This document shows positions 24,326 through 32,896 of a stretch of 38,737 nt of DNA, piece by piece. The notes below the pieces were generated by a model. That model saw only the letters and a program-made list of their open reading frames with translations, searched no databases and was not told the DNA's origin. The position numbers and the translations under genes are program-made. This DNA comes from Actinomycetaceae bacterium (GTDB lineage: Bacteria > Actinomycetota > Actinomycetes > Actinomycetales > Actinomycetaceae): the NCBI GenBank assembly GCA_030540715.1, contig JAUNVQ010000022.1, positions 1 through 38,737 of the forward strand, in the 5' to 3' direction. Within the stretch, counting starts at the first letter, position 1. Every line of letters starts with the position of its first letter.

Positions 24326-25404
24326 TGTTGATGAGCCAAGCACCCGGGTTGTTCGTACCGCCAGAGTTTTCTGGTTCGCTATCGGCACCCCTGCCGCGCG
24401 TTATTTCACGTAGTAATGGCTCACCTCACACAACGCCGCCCCTTCACGCACCACAATTAGTGAAGGGGCAGTCACTGCGCGGTGCCATCATTGCCTTCGA
24501 TATTGATGGCACACTTATTAATCACAGCGGGGAAATAGAAAAAGAACTAGTAGATGGTCTGCGTGAACTACAAGCACGCGGGGCACGTATCATTGTGGCC
24601 ACAGGGCGTTCGATCCCCGCAGTAATGCCCATTCTTGATGTCCTTCAACTTGATCATGAGTGGGTTGTTTGTTCCAATGGTGCAGTCACAGTGCGGGTAA
24701 CACGTACTCACGACGCACACTCACTTTTTGGCGCACCAGATGCCCCTTTGCACGCCCACCATCAAAAAGAAAAACGCGCACCTGAAAAGCGAAGCGTCCC
24801 CAACACACAACATAAGGAGCCCTCCGCCCTCTTCACCCTTTCTACTGCCATGTCATATGAGGTAATAGATGCCGTGACCTTCGACCCTACACAGGTTATT
24901 GAAATTCTTCACCGGGCTTTACCTCACGCGTTAATCGGCGTGGAAGACATCGGACGAGGATTCAAAGTTTCACAACCATTTCCAGAAGGTGAACTTATTG
25001 GCCACGAACAGGTTGTTGGTTTAGAGGGGCTTACACAACATCCCGTTTCACGTGTGATTATGCGAGCCCCAGACATGGATGTTGAGGAGTTTCGGCAGGC
25101 AGTAAACAAGGTTCGCATTGAATCAATTCCCTGGGATATTGGGTGGACCGCATGGCTGGATGTAGCACCCCCATTTACGACGAAAGCTGCAGCCTTGCAG
25201 CGTTTAGCAAACTCACTTAACGTTATTCGGTCGCGTTGCGTAGCAGTGGGGGATGGCACCAACGATGAAACAATGATTGCGTGGGCCGGTTGGGGGATCG
25301 CAATGGGGCAAGCTGCAGCCAGAACGCAAAAGCGAGCCGACACCGTGACCGCCACCATCGAGAACAACGGGGCGTTAGATGTTGTGCGGGCACTTCTTGA
25401 ATAG
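24325..25404 (+). CDS. Cof-type HAD-IIB family phosphatase
   Basis: This 359-residue protein has the HAD motif I AFDIDGTLINHSGE (Asp nucleophile near residue 59), motif II VATGRS, and the C-terminal GDGTNDETMIAWAGWGIAMG (Mg-binding motif IV), as in Cof-type sugar-phosphate or flavin-phosphate phosphatases. It has an N-terminal Pro/Ser-rich extension of about 50 residues and a basic, His-rich insertion (about 135-165) after CSNGAV. Both are unusual for the family, although HAD genes next to serS are common in corynebacteria. ATG 24325 has ACGAAGGA upstream and overlaps the serS stop. The substrate is unknown. Confidence 0.87.
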   Translation: MLMSQAPGLFVPPEFSGSLSAPLPRVISRSNGSPHTTPPLHAPQLVKGQSLRGAIIAFDIDGTLINHSGEIEKELVDGLRELQARGARIIVATGRSIPAVMPILDVLQLDHEWVVCSNGAVTVRVTRTHDAHSLFGAPDAPLHAHHQKEKRAPEKRSVPNTQHKEPSALFTLSTAMSYEVIDAVTFDPTQVIEILHRALPHALIGVEDIGRGFKVSQPFPEGELIGHEQVVGLEGLTQHPVSRVIMRAPDMDVEEFRQAVNKVRIESIPWDIGWTAWLDVAPPFTTKAAALQRLANSLNVIRSRCVAVGDGTNDETMIAWAGWGIAMGQAAARTQKRADTVTATIENNGALDVVRALLE

Positions 25405-25478
25405 TAGGCTCTTAAAACATGTGGGCTTTAGGTGGCGAACTAGCGCTTTCTGATTCTATGAATTTGTGGCCTATCAGG

Positions 25479-25484
25479 TAAAAT
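25479..25484 (+). promoter_or_regulatory. -10-like TAAAAT before the AGE-family gene
   Basis: TAAAAT lies about 45 bases before GTG 25528 in the gap after the HAD gene. The -35 region is weak. It suggests a separate promoter for the epimerase gene. Confidence 0.3.
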
Positions 25485-25527
25485 TAGCAAGTGAAACAAT
25501 AGAATCAACACTGCCTAGGAGGCTCTT

Positions 25528-26859
25528 GTGAGCTGGTTTGATGCCAAGGAACATAATCGTTGGCTTTCCCACAATATGCACACAATTTTAGAATATGGCC
25601 ACAACGCTGCTATTCCCACAGGGTTTGGCTACCTACGCGGAGATGGCACAATTGACCACAATCAGCCATGCTGGCTCTATATAACAGCCCGAATGACCTT
25701 CGTGTACTCAATGGGTTCCATTATGGGGATTCCCCAATGCCGAAAGTTTGCAACTCATGGGCTAAAAGCCCTAGAAACCTATTTTTATGACGAAGAACAC
25801 GGCGGCTGGTATGAGGCAATTGAAGCCGCACCAGATGACAATGGAAAAGCCGTACCTGTGAAGGGCCATGACGGAAAACAGGGTTTTGCAACCCAATGTG
25901 TTTTGTTGGCGGCTGCCACTGCCACAATCGCGAACCGTCCTGGCGCTCACGAACTATTGGCGAAGGCCATTGATGATCAAGAAGCACACTGGTGGGATCC
26001 GGAGTTTTCGATGGTGCATTCCGCGTGGGATACGGCGTATTCACAGCGCGAAGCCTATAACGGTCTTGTAGCTCAGCTCCACGCCGTGGAAGCCTACCTT
26101 TCAGTGTCAGACGCAATTCACGATCAACTGTGGATAGACCGTGCCGTCGATATTTTGCATCGCGTCTACCAGATTGCCGAAGCAAACCATTGGCGTATTC
26201 CTGAACACTACGATGCTCAATGGGAGCCGATCTACGATTTCAATGAAGATGACAAATTTAACTTTGAGCGCCCCTGGGGAATCACTGTTGGGCACGCCTT
26301 TGAATTTGCGCACCTGACGTTGCTGGCCCGCGCAATGTTGGAAGATGCCGGACGTGAAGTTCCCGAATGGATGCTAACAATGGCAACCGAGATTTTCGAT
26401 CGTGCACGCGTCGATGCCTGGAACCGCGACGGATTGCCTGGATTTTGTTACACCACAGACTACGATGGTAACCCCGTAGATAGCAGACGCGAATATTGGG
26501 TGCCACTTCAGGCCGTTCAGGCAACTGTGGCGTTATTTAGGACCATTCAAAATACAGGAGGACGTTCTGCCGATCTTGAACATTACGAGCATTGCTATCA
26601 TTCGTGGATGGATTATGTTGCGGAATATGTTTTTGAACGCCCTGGTATTAGTCACTATCACCCCGCCTCGTCATCTGGTGTGCTCCCTGGGGAATCGCAT
26701 GGACACCAGGGAATCTATCATGCTTTCCAGGCGATGCTTGCCCCCAGACTACCACTGTCACCAACAATGGCGTTAGCTCTGTCAAATGGAAAACTTGATA
26801 AACCAACATGGCGAGCCTCAAAGAAGAAAAAGAAGAAGGCATGGTTTGGGCGACAATGA
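25528..26859 (+). CDS. AGE-family sugar epimerase/isomerase
   Basis: The 443-residue protein belongs to the N-acylglucosamine 2-epimerase family, an (alpha/alpha)6-barrel, possibly in the mannose or sulfoquinovose isomerase branch. Supporting segments are TARMTFVYS near residue 53, GGWYEAI, the KQGFATQCVLLAAA segment, the YNGLVAQLHAVEAYL helix, the catalytic-type WGITVGHAFEFAHL (His near 256) and REYWVPLQAVQATVAL with W/Q around 325. Active-site His residues of the barrel are kept. The C-terminus has a six-Lys run (SKKKKKKAWFGRQ) not found in most relatives. GTG 25528 has TAGGAGG nine bases upstream. It may link to the nearby gluconate module in sugar metabolism, which is inferred. Confidence 0.85.
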   Translation: MSWFDAKEHNRWLSHNMHTILEYGHNAAIPTGFGYLRGDGTIDHNQPCWLYITARMTFVYSMGSIMGIPQCRKFATHGLKALETYFYDEEHGGWYEAIEAAPDDNGKAVPVKGHDGKQGFATQCVLLAAATATIANRPGAHELLAKAIDDQEAHWWDPEFSMVHSAWDTAYSQREAYNGLVAQLHAVEAYLSVSDAIHDQLWIDRAVDILHRVYQIAEANHWRIPEHYDAQWEPIYDFNEDDKFNFERPWGITVGHAFEFAHLTLLARAMLEDAGREVPEWMLTMATEIFDRARVDAWNRDGLPGFCYTTDYDGNPVDSRREYWVPLQAVQATVALFRTIQNTGGRSADLEHYEHCYHSWMDYVAEYVFERPGISHYHPASSSGVLPGESHGHQGIYHAFQAMLAPRLPLSPTMALALSNGKLDKPTWRASKKKKKKAWFGRQ

Positions 26860-26886
26860 TTATTTATCAGGCATAACGCGCTCGAA

Positions 26887-26916
26887 TTCACAAATGCGTT
26901 CATTTCGCGTTACACT
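26887..26916 (+). promoter_or_regulatory. Candidate promoter for tRNA-Ser
   Basis: TTCACA (26887-26892) and TACACT (26911-26916) are separated by 18 bases and lie about 50 bases before the tRNA. This is a fair match to a sigma-70 type promoter. Confidence 0.45.
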
Positions 26917-26968
26917 TGTGACTGAGCTGGCTCGTACTTCGTCGCCATAAAAAGGCGGGCTAGCACCG

Positions 26969-27055
26969 GGAGAGTTGTCCGAGCGGCCGAAGGAGACGGT
27001 CTTGAAAACCGTTATACCCTCACGGGTATCAAGGGTTCGAATCCCTTACTCTCCG
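26969..27055 (+). tRNA. tRNA-Ser (anticodon TGA)
   Basis: This is an 87-base cloverleaf. The acceptor arms GGAGAGT/ACTCTCC pair with discriminator G. The anticodon arm is ACGGT-CTTGAAA-ACCGT, with anticodon TGA at 27003-27005. The long variable arm TACCCTCACGGGTA is typical of serine tRNAs, and the T arm contains GGTTCGAATCC. CCA is not encoded. A perfect terminator hairpin follows after six bases. Confidence 0.97.
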
Positions 27056-27060
27056 CTCTA

Positions 27061-27094
27061 AAAACCAGGTAAACATGTGTTTACCTGGTTTTTT
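27061..27094 (+). terminator. Rho-independent terminator after tRNA-Ser
   Basis: AAAACCAGGTAAACA pairs perfectly with TGTTTACCTGGTTTT around a TG centre, giving a long hairpin followed directly by a T-run. It terminates the tRNA transcript. Confidence 0.9.
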
Positions 27095-27146
27095 ATTGCT
27101 CTGAGCGGGGGTAATGTAGGTTATTATAGATTTTTTGAACACGGTC

Positions 27147-27200
27147 TTTATCGGTTTTTATCGGTGTTTATCGGTCTAGTTATGGTACAAATTATGGTAC
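27147..27200 (+). repeat. Clustered short repeats downstream of tRNA-Ser
   Basis: TTTATCGGT occurs three times at 27147, 27157 and 27167 with an exact 10-bp period. TTATGGTAC occurs twice, at 27180 and 27192. The set lies 50-145 bp after a tRNA gene. The helical-turn spacing suggests protein-binding sites or the remains of an attachment region. No integrase gene is present. Confidence 0.5.
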
Positions 27201-27300
27201 GAGTTTTACGACATGGCTATATAACGATTTATGTATCATAACTCGCAAACAGGACTGATTGTGATGGCGCGGTCTTGCGCATCAATCTTTGCCTTATTTT

Positions 27301-27325
27301 GGGCAAACTGGGCAAGAATGGGCAA
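27301..27325 (+). repeat. GGGCAA triplet repeats (9-10 bp period)
   Basis: GGGCAA begins at 27301, 27310 and 27320, just outside the 3' end of the GntR-family gene. The role is unknown, and it may be slippage-derived. Confidence 0.3.
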
Positions 27326-27367
27326 GGGGCTAGAGCTCGTCATGAGAGCGGCACAGCGTGACTGTCC

Positions 27368-28177
27368 TCAGGATTGTTTATGCTCTAGCGGGATGGGGTA
27401 TGCTGTGGCATCAAAGGCATTGTTTTCTTCCATCTGTTCAAAGGTCTGATGGGTCGTTGAAGAAATGCCGCGCAAACGGAACGGTTCCGAAGAAGCAAAG
27501 GCTTCTTGGACTTCACCCACAAGGTCAACCATAGCTTCATAAGCAGCTACGGGATTGCCACGATAAATCTCGATTGCAATTTGTTTGTGATCTTCCAATG
27601 CGCGCGGTTCAGGTCGCGGAGGCATTAAACCAAGCTGCGTGCGCCACAGTAATACAGATTCAACTACGGGTGATAGAGCTGCGAACATCTCATTGCCGCA
27701 GTATTGCAAAATACGTGAATGAAACATGATGTCGTAACGCATAAACTTGGGGCCTGAGTCGATAGCGCCTAGTTCATAGACTTTCTTTCCTAGATGTAAG
27801 ATCTCTTCGCGCTGTTCTTTGGAAGCAAAACGTGCTGCTGCCGCAACGGCATGGGGCTCAATAGCTAGGCGCAGGGCTGTTAAAGACTCTAGTTGGGAAT
27901 CGCGTTGAGGCCCATTAAGGCGCCAGCGAATGATTGCTGGGTCAAAAACATTCCAGCTCTGTTTATTCTGAACAATCATCCCAATGCGTCGCTGAGCCCT
28001 GACCAGGCCAAACCCTTCAAGGCTTCGTTGGACTTCACGGGCTACAGTGCGGGAGCATTCAAACTCGGCTTCAATTTCTGCCAATGTGATGATGCTGTTG
28101 CAAGGGATGTTACTATCCACAATGCGTGGCCCAAGTATGTTGATGATATCTTGGAAACGTGATTTTTGTTCGTTCAT
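27368..28177 (-). CDS. FadR-type GntR-family transcriptional regulator (probable gluconate regulator)
   Basis: The 269-residue protein has an N-terminal winged helix-turn-helix (about 8-75, including the recognition helix region CSRTVAREVQRSLEGFGLVRA) and a C-terminal FCD ligand-binding domain (about 90-230). The FCD part shows RLAIEPHAVAAAARFA, FHSRILQYCGNEMF and EDHKQIAIEIYRGN, whose Asp and His residues bind metal and ligand. It is divergent from a GntP permease and the gntK-gnd fusion. FadR-type GntR proteins control gluconate genes in corynebacteria, so it probably represses this module and releases DNA on binding gluconate or a related acid. ATG 28177 is chosen. A TTG four codons earlier is less likely. 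Confidence 0.88.
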   Translation of the reverse strand: MNEQKSRFQDIINILGPRIVDSNIPCNSIITLAEIEAEFECSRTVAREVQRSLEGFGLVRAQRRIGMIVQNKQSWNVFDPAIIRWRLNGPQRDSQLESLTALRLAIEPHAVAAAARFASKEQREEILHLGKKVYELGAIDSGPKFMRYDIMFHSRILQYCGNEMFAALSPVVESVLLWRTQLGLMPPRPEPRALEDHKQIAIEIYRGNPVAAYEAMVDLVGEVQEAFASSEPFRLRGISSTTHQTFEQMEENNAFDATAYPIPLEHKQS

Positions 28178-28562
28178 GGTCTGTTCCAATAGAATTGCGT
28201 TTAGGGTGATACCTGATAAACCCCAAAAAGTGGTTTTTCAAAAACGGAAAACAGTAAATGAATCTTTTCTTAAAGGGGCTCGTATTGTTTTAATGCCTTG
28301 ATTATATCCTCAACAGCACGATTAATTCAGTACTGTTACCACTGTGCTTGCTTTAGATATGACGTATATGTATTATTCGTATTATGTAATACAGTCTAAG
28401 CAGAGCATATCTGTACGACATACAACGCAACTCATCGGTGAAAATGGTTCGAAGTAGAGCACTTTCCCGTAATGGTGAGAATATTTTGACGACGTGTATC
28501 TTTTACCGTTATCGCTGAAATAATTGAATATAGCAGATCCTATGAATCGATGGAGATTGAGC
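28178..28562. promoter_or_regulatory. Divergent control region between gntR-like and gntP
   Basis: This 385-bp AT-rich gap has no gene. It holds nested inverted repeats at 28355-28412, a TGT-ACG-ACA palindrome at 28412-28420 of the style used by FadR-type regulators, and a possible TTGACG -35 near 28484. The ribosome site GGAG for gntP is about seven bases before ATG 28563. Confidence 0.5.
28355..28412. repeat. Nested inverted repeats (candidate operator)
   Basis: The outer arms are AGATATG (28355-28361) and CATATCT (28406-28412). The inner arms are TGTATTA (28369-28375) and TAATACA (28387-28393). The two centres are within three bases of each other. The position between divergent gluconate genes suggests an operator. 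Confidence 0.5.
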
Positions 28563-30002
28563 ATGGTACTTCCAGTAGAAATCGAAGGTTGGGAACAAAC
28601 GCTAACAACGGGACCACTACTAGGTATTGCGGTTGCTGCGGTGGCGGTAATTTTGGTTCTTATCATCGGTTTTCGACTACATGCCTTCCTTACACTTGTG
28701 CTAGTTAGCCTACTTACCGCATTTGCTGCAGGAATCCCTGCAGGAAGCGTTCTATCGGTAATGTCCAGTGGATTTAACGGAACTATCGGTGATGTTGCCC
28801 TTATTGTTGGTCTTGGTGCAATGTTAGGAAAGCTTGTTGAGGCTTCGGGAGGAGCAAAGATACTTGCCGATGCCATGATCAATACTTTCGGAGAGCAACG
28901 AGCACCGCTTGCTTTGGGGGTGGCATCATTATTCCTGGGATTCCCTATATTTTTTGATGCTGGACTTGTGGTGATGCTACCAGTTGTTTTTGCAGTTGCG
29001 CACCGGCTTAAAGGCAATGTAGTGCTGTATGCCATCCCAACTGTTGCTGCATTTTCAACGATGCATGTTTTTGCTCCACCCCATCCAGGTCCGGTTGGTG
29101 CCGCAACGGCCTTGGGAGCAAATATGGGGCTGGTTTTGCTGATCGGCGTTGTTGTTGCGCTACCGACATTCTATATTTCGGGTATTTTGTGGGGACGCTG
29201 GATTTCTCAACACGTCGAAGTGCGTCTACCAAAGCTCTTTGGGTCAGTTAAAGATGACGACCTTCCCGATAAATTACCCTCTGTCGGTATCATTATCTTC
29301 ACTATTGTCCTTCCTGCAATCATCGTTATGTTTAACACGGGCCTGAACGCTTTGGTTCAAGCCCAAATTTTAGAGGGCGTGGAAAAAACAAACAGTTATG
29401 GGCTTAGTGAATATCACGCAACATCACCTTTAGTGAATACATTCGTTACTCTTGGTCAATCGAAAGTGGCACTGTTGATTTCGGTGTTGGTAGCATTGGT
29501 TATTCTTGGACGCTACATCGCAAAAGATAAAATTCGCCTTGAAAAAGTATTGGACTCATCTATAGGTCCAGTTGCATCGGTCATTCTTATTACTGGCGCA
29601 GGCGGTATGTTCGGAGGCGTGTTACGTGAAGCCGGTATTGGTAAAGCGTTGCAAACATCCCTGGCTGACCTGGGGATTCCCGTTATTTTAGCAACGTATC
29701 TTATTGCTGTCTTGCTTCGTCTTGCTCAGGGGTCTGCTACTGCCGCATTGATGATTACCGCTGGATTAGTTGCACCCATGGTAACTGATGCGCACCTATC
29801 GGCACTGGGGATTGCATGTATCGTCTTGGCGGCATCAGCAGGTTCTGTCTTTGGTTCTCACGTCAATGATTCGGGCTTCTGGCTGGTTGGGCGCTTAACT
29901 GGCATGGATGTAAAGACCACTTTGAAAGTGTGGACAATGCAGCAAACTATTCAGTCGTTTGTTGGTTTCATCTTTGTCGCTATCATTTACATGTTTTCAT
30001 AG
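28563..30002 (+). CDS. gntP: Gluconate:H+ symporter, GntP family
   Basis: This 479-residue integral membrane permease of the GntP family has about 12-14 helices. Matching segments are GLGAMLGKLVEASGGAKILAD near residues 91-111, the loop FFDAGLVVMLPVVFAVA, MHVFAPPHPGPVGAATALGAN (the family signature PPHPGP), and in the second half QGSATAALMITAGLVAP and GSVFGSHVNDSGFWL. It takes up gluconate with protons for the kinase/dehydrogenase encoded next. ATG 28563 has GGAG seven bases upstream. Upstream in-frame ATGs at 28524 and 28542 lack ribosome sites. The end is 29 bp from the GTG of the fusion gene, indicating an operon. Confidence 0.93.
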   Translation: MVLPVEIEGWEQTLTTGPLLGIAVAAVAVILVLIIGFRLHAFLTLVLVSLLTAFAAGIPAGSVLSVMSSGFNGTIGDVALIVGLGAMLGKLVEASGGAKILADAMINTFGEQRAPLALGVASLFLGFPIFFDAGLVVMLPVVFAVAHRLKGNVVLYAIPTVAAFSTMHVFAPPHPGPVGAATALGANMGLVLLIGVVVALPTFYISGILWGRWISQHVEVRLPKLFGSVKDDDLPDKLPSVGIIIFTIVLPAIIVMFNTGLNALVQAQILEGVEKTNSYGLSEYHATSPLVNTFVTLGQSKVALLISVLVALVILGRYIAKDKIRLEKVLDSSIGPVASVILITGAGGMFGGVLREAGIGKALQTSLADLGIPVILATYLIAVLLRLAQGSATAALMITAGLVAPMVTDAHLSALGIACIVLAASAGSVFGSHVNDSGFWLVGRLTGMDVKTTLKVWTMQQTIQSFVGFIFVAIIYMFS

Positions 30003-30031
30003 GATACATACGCGAAGCAGAGGAGAGTTCA

Positions 30032-32089
30032 GTGAATATCAGGCCTACCTTCCCTATCCATCACATTGTGATAATGGGTGTATCGGGATGCGGGAAAACA
30101 ACGGTTGCCGGAATTGTTGCTGACAGAATGGGATTGGAAAGTGCTGAAGCTGATGATTTTCACTCGCAAGCAAATATCGAGAAAATGGCGGCTGGCCGCG
30201 CACTCAACGATGAAGATCGCTGGCCATGGCTTGAAGATATCCGCAAATGGATAAGTAAAGAAGAACAACGGGGGCAATCAAGTATCCTTACCTGTTCAGC
30301 ATTGAAACGGTCATATCGCGATCTTTTACGCGGAAATTCCGACAACGTTATTTTCGTTCATTTGAATGGCGATAAAGACTTGATCCTTCGTCGCATGTCA
30401 GCACGTATTGGTCACTTCATGCCAACAAAGCTGCTGGAATCCCAACTGGCAACATTAGAAGATCTTGAGCCCGACGAAAAAGGTTTCGTTGTTGATGTGA
30501 ACAACACCCCGCAAAATATTGCCAGCGAGGTCATCGCCAAATGTGAACAACTCATTGCCAGTAAAAATAGTGCTAGCACTCAACAGCAGCAAAAACCGAG
30601 TGACGCAACAGAAATCAGTGCCTTGCAGGCTTCGCCCTCTGAAAAAGCTGATATTGGTGTCTATGGCCTTGGGGTGATGGGCACCTCCCTTGCGCGAAAC
30701 TTCGCACGAAATGGCTTTAAGGTTGCCGTCTACAACTACGAAATGGATGTGACCCGCGATTTTATCAACCGCTACGGTGTGGAAGGTACCTTTATTCCAA
30801 CATTTTCAGAGGACGAATTTGCTGGCGAGCTTTCAACGCCACGAGTGGCTTTGCTGATGGTCACCGCTGGTAAAGTCACTGAGCAGGTAACGCGCCAGCT
30901 TGCCGATGTCTTTGAAGCGGGCGACATTATTGTGGATATGGGTAATTCTCATTTCCCCGACACGCGTACACGCGAGCAGGCTCTGCGTCAGCTCGACCTG
31001 CATTTTGTGGGATGCGGAACCTCTGGCGGCCAGGAAGGCGCACTGCACGGACCATCATTGATGGTGGGTGGCAGTGAGCACGCCTTTAAACGATTACAGC
31101 CCATGTTCACAACGATTTCGGCAAAGGCAGGTGACGGTACACCTTGCTGTGCGCATACAGGAACGGATGGTGCTGGCCATTTTGTGAAGATGATTCACAA
31201 TGGCATCGAGTACGCCGATATGCAACTGATTTCAGAAGCCTATTCGCTGCTTCGTTACGGTGCTGGGCTGAGCCCATCAGAGATTGCCGACGTGTTCTTC
31301 ATGTGGAACGAGGGGGAGCTCAGCTCCTATCTGATACAGTGTTCAGCCCAGATCTTGGCTCATAAGGATGCGGATACTGGCAAGCCGTTTATTGATATTA
31401 TTGATGATCGTGCAGGTCAGAAAGGTACTGGATTATGGACGGTCAAGGAAGCACTTGACCTTGGCATCCCACTGACAGGCATTGCCGAGGCAACACTTGT
31501 GCGCATGTTAAGCGGTCAAAGTGCGGAGCGCATCATTGCATCAAGGGCTTTTGATTCGTTAAAAACAGAGGACGTTCAACCGATTGAGTCAGCAGATCGC
31601 CAGGCATTTATTGATGCTGTTGGTGATGCCCTTTACGCTTCAAAGATTATTGCCTATTCGCAAGGCTTTGACGCCCTGCAGGCAGGCGCGAAGAAATACG
31701 GTTGGAAGATGGATCTGGCCGAGGTTGCCAAAGTGTGGAGAGCTGGCTGTATTATCCGTGCTCAGTTCTTAGACAAGATTGCCGCCGCCTATGCCGATGA
31801 AGGGCTGGAGCTGCTGATGGCTTCTGAACATTTTGCCGACCGTATTCGTAGTGCTTACGATGGTTGGCGCAAAACTGTTGTGGAAGCTGTACAGCGTGGA
31901 ATTGCGATTCCTGCCTTTACGTCATCATTGGCATACTTTGATGCCATACGTAAGGAACGCATGGGTACGGCCCTTGTGCAGTCTCAGCGTGACTTTTTTG
32001 GTGCGCATACATACAGGCGCGTCGATAAAGAAGGTGTGTATCACACCCTATGGGCAGATGATATGAGTGAGATTCGGATGGATAAGTAA
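30032..32089 (+). CDS. Bifunctional gluconokinase / 6-phosphogluconate dehydrogenase fusion
   Basis: This 685-residue fusion of two consecutive enzymes would turn gluconate into ribulose 5-phosphate, CO2 and reduced cofactor. Residues 10-175 are a GntK-type kinase: P-loop GVSGCGKTT at 16-24, EADDFHSQANIEKM, CSALKRSYRDLLR and GHFMPTKLLESQLATLE. A Gln/Ser-rich linker spans about 176-205. From 207 the dehydrogenase begins with GVYGLGVMGTSLARN, continues with CGTSGGQEGALHGPS, and has the active-site helix HFVKMIHNGIEY (K386, N390, E393). Later come GQKGTGLWTVKEAL and the C-terminal RDFFGAHTYRR. Both halves appear complete. GTG 30032 has AGGAGA five bases upstream. The longer frame from 29930 overlaps gntP and is not used. 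The cofactor (NAD or NADP) was not determined. Confidence 0.93.
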   Translation: MNIRPTFPIHHIVIMGVSGCGKTTVAGIVADRMGLESAEADDFHSQANIEKMAAGRALNDEDRWPWLEDIRKWISKEEQRGQSSILTCSALKRSYRDLLRGNSDNVIFVHLNGDKDLILRRMSARIGHFMPTKLLESQLATLEDLEPDEKGFVVDVNNTPQNIASEVIAKCEQLIASKNSASTQQQQKPSDATEISALQASPSEKADIGVYGLGVMGTSLARNFARNGFKVAVYNYEMDVTRDFINRYGVEGTFIPTFSEDEFAGELSTPRVALLMVTAGKVTEQVTRQLADVFEAGDIIVDMGNSHFPDTRTREQALRQLDLHFVGCGTSGGQEGALHGPSLMVGGSEHAFKRLQPMFTTISAKAGDGTPCCAHTGTDGAGHFVKMIHNGIEYADMQLISEAYSLLRYGAGLSPSEIADVFFMWNEGELSSYLIQCSAQILAHKDADTGKPFIDIIDDRAGQKGTGLWTVKEALDLGIPLTGIAEATLVRMLSGQSAERIIASRAFDSLKTEDVQPIESADRQAFIDAVGDALYASKIIAYSQGFDALQAGAKKYGWKMDLAEVAKVWRAGCIIRAQFLDKIAAAYADEGLELLMASEHFADRIRSAYDGWRKTVVEAVQRGIAIPAFTSSLAYFDAIRKERMGTALVQSQRDFFGAHTYRRVDKEGVYHTLWADDMSEIRMDK

Positions 32090-32425
32090 ACTCTGCAAGC
32101 GTATCATCACTTACTGCAGGCTTGGATGGGCAGGATGTAGGAAATCTTTGCACACAGTATTTAGCGTGCGGTGCATCAAAGGCTGATACATTCAATATTC
32201 ACAGCTTGGACTATAGTGCGCATGCGAATCGCACGAAAGCCGGCACGCTACCTTGGGGTTCTTTGCCCGTATTACACTGGTCCCCGTCAGGTATGCGTGT
32301 CGGCTTTCCTGTAGATGGTGTTCTATTAAGTGCAGTAAAGCTGTTGATGGTCTATCTAGATGCAGAGTATCTTAAACGTTACTTACGTTATCGTCTGCAC
32401 AGAGCATAGAGGCAGAATACGACGA
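32090..32425. other. Gap after gntK-gnd
   Basis: One plus-strand frame (32122-32409, TTG start) stays open for 95 codons but has no ribosome site and no recognisable motif. It is probably fortuitous. No terminator hairpin with a T-run was seen after the fusion gene. Confidence 0.3.
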
Positions 32426-32641
32426 TTAGTCGTCGATGCCAACCATCACCTCAGTTGCCTTAATAACTGCGCAGGCAGGGGAGCCAACTTTGAGTTCCAA
32501 AGATTCGACAGCCTGTTTGGTAATTGCAGCCGTGATGGTCTGTTGTGAATCATCAAGTGTAATGGTGACCGTAGCCATAACGGTGCCAAGGTCGATTGCG
32601 GTGACTGTTCCACGCAGCTCGTTTCGTGCAGAAAGTTTCAT
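32426..32641 (-). CDS. Molbindin-like Mop/TOBE domain protein
   Basis: This 71-residue protein is a single Mop domain: MKLSARNELRGTVTAID at the start, TVTITLDD in the centre, then the AITKQAVESLELKVGSPACAVIKATEVMVGID end, which holds the SxxxLxLxxGxxVxAxIKAxxVMVG pattern. Such free-standing Mop proteins form hexamers that bind molybdate or tungstate oxyanions in the cytoplasm and store or buffer them. No modABC transporter or molybdenum-cofactor gene is next to it here. ATG 32641 has GGAAAAG upstream. An upstream in-frame extension to 32662 is possible but less likely. Confidence 0.9.
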   Translation of the reverse strand: MKLSARNELRGTVTAIDLGTVMATVTITLDDSQQTITAAITKQAVESLELKVGSPACAVIKATEVMVGIDD

Positions 32642-32821
32642 GATTATTCTTTTCCTTGTCATGATTTGTGTGAATGTTTCTTCTTAGTAGTCCTATAAGT
32701 GTACTTCTTAAAAGAAAAGGGGGTTAATTATAGGGTGATGGAGTAAATGGCTTATCGGCTAACGCGCAGAGCAAAAAGGATGTTGTGATTCTAGAAAGGC
32801 CTCACAAGTCAAGAGATTGAA

Positions 32822-32867
32822 AAAAGGGCGTTTTCCCACCATTGCAGTGACAGGAAAACGCCCTTTT
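32822..32867 (-). terminator. Terminator for the peptidase gene (possibly bidirectional)
   Basis: AAAAGGGCGTTTTCC (32822-32836) and GGAAAACGCCCTTTT (32853-32867) are perfect 15-bp arms with a 16-base loop. On the minus strand a T-run follows, as expected at the end of the upstream minus-strand gene. Confidence 0.88.
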
Positions 32868-32896
32868 CGTTGCATGTGAACTTTAGCCCAGGTGCC

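Noticed and set aside
27231-27449. 72-codon ORF after tRNA-Ser as an integrase remnant
   Set aside because: No recombinase motif, and it overlaps the regulator gene on the opposite strand.
29930-30031. N-terminal extension of the gluconokinase fusion overlapping gntP
   Set aside because: GTG 30032 has a good ribosome site, and the extension is the shadow of the gntP end in another frame.
32122-32409. 95-codon ORF after the gntK-gnd fusion
   Set aside because: TTG start, no ribosome site, no recognisable motif and an unlikely composition. It remains possible but unsupported.
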